Source of the DNA: Alphaproteobacteria bacterium
Lineage (GTDB): Bacteria > Pseudomonadota > Alphaproteobacteria > CALKHQ01
Length of the DNA: 64,000 nt
Direction: 5' to 3'
Assembly: GCA_041396705.1 (NCBI GenBank)
Contig: JAWKYB010000007.1
Location: 124,001 to 188,000, forward strand
Below the pieces are notes generated by a model. It ran no database searches. It had not been told where the DNA came from and worked only from the letters and a program-made list of their open reading frames with translations. Below are positions 63,627-64,000 of the stretch, piece after piece. The translations under genes were made by a program, and so were the position numbers. The first letter of the stretch is position 1, and each line of letters opens with the position of its first letter.

Positions 63627-63870
63627 GACGGGGTCGGGTGCCTGTCCTGGTCGTTCCGGCGGGTTTCCCGATCCTAAGGCGCAGAAAGTTTGCGTCGCGT
63701 TAACCCGCGGGTCTTCGCGCGCGCGGCAGTCCTACGATAGTAGTCCGGCGGGAGGCCGGCGCTGCCGTTCGGCCATGGCCGCAGGCGGGGTCGCACAGCG
63801 ACAGGCGGATCGCTTCGGATTCGCGGGACATGCCGGCGGTGCGGTCCGGCGCGTCAGGCGCCGGCCGGGC

Positions 63871-63945
63871 TGGAGCGGGTGATGGGGATCGAACCCACGA
63901 CATACAGCTTGGGAAGCTGTCGTTCTACCACTGAACTACACCCGC
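63871..63945 (-). tRNA. tRNA-Gly (CCC anticodon)
   Basis: On the minus strand a full cloverleaf: acceptor GCGGGTG pairing with the 3' CACCCGC, D-arm TAGTTCAGTGGTAGAAC, anticodon loop TTCCCAA with CCC (complement of 63911-63913), T-arm GTGGGTTCGATCCCCA and encoded CCA. The long plus-strand frame over it was not called. Confidence 0.95.
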
Positions 63946-64000
63946 GCGGCCAGCCGCCGACAGCCGCGGATCATAGGGGGCGCCGGCGCCGCGCGCAACG

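Overview
The window is high-GC DNA with dense genes and frequent 4-bp overlaps. It looks like part of an alphaproteobacterial chromosome, most probably Rhodospirillales-like. The reasons are the gene block mutM / enoyl-CoA hydratase / rpsT / dnaA / dnaN / recF / gyrB next to the opposed ubiE-ubiB and coaBC-dut genes, an Irr-type Fur regulator beside rubrerythrin, an alphaproteobacterial CheZ, and ubiquinone genes. No insertion sequence, prophage, CRISPR array or rRNA operon was seen. Two tRNA genes are present: Ser-GGA and Gly-CCC.

Layout. 0-5 kb: cheZ 3' end, an ABC ATPase, lepA, a Hyi-like isomerase and a small lipoprotein. 5-10 kb (minus strand): a surface-acylation operon with two SGNH hydrolases, an MBOAT acyltransferase and two small membrane proteins. 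10-20 kb: tRNA-Ser and metabolic or regulatory singletons, including two TetR regulators with clear palindromic operators. 20-24 kb: cytochrome c', a dihaem cytochrome c, a 25-codon ORF with a near-perfect Shine-Dalgarno, arfB, a VIT1-type transporter and yajQ. 24-29 kb (minus): a cluster of two zinc-ribbon DUF4178 proteins, a 49-aa secreted peptide, a DUF350 membrane protein, a membrane-bound spermidine-synthase-like protein and a Cys-rich lipoprotein. 29-35 kb (plus): a PhyH dioxygenase, a flavin oxidoreductase, then irr, rubrerythrin, a GlpC-like Fe-S protein and DUF3501. 34.6-40.2 kb (minus): a putative NdmCDE-like split Rieske oxygenase with two BMP-type binding proteins. 41-46.5 kb: a 2-hydroxyacid dehydrogenase, moeB-like, cysK, an Rrf2 regulator, dut and coaBC. 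46.6-58.6 kb: ubiquinone genes and the dnaA-gyrB replication block. 58.6-64 kb: MAPEG, a methyltransferase and glycosyltransferase pair, photolyase, a Rec-GGDEF cyclase and tRNA-Gly.

The strongest unusual signal is the gene set 34657-40129. One protein has an oxygenase catalytic domain but lacks all Rieske ligands. Its neighbour carries a Rieske domain fused to a flavin/NAD/ferredoxin reductase, and a GST-like protein follows. This is the architecture known from the bacterial methylxanthine N7-demethylase complex NdmCDE. Two nucleoside-type (BMP) binding proteins precede it, behind three copies of a TGCCACG half-site. Other points are the polyamine/DUF4178 cluster, an Irr-box-controlled rubrerythrin operon, a compensated double frameshift in the most conserved MBOAT motif, and a frameshift that breaks ubiB. 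The last two may be sequencing errors.
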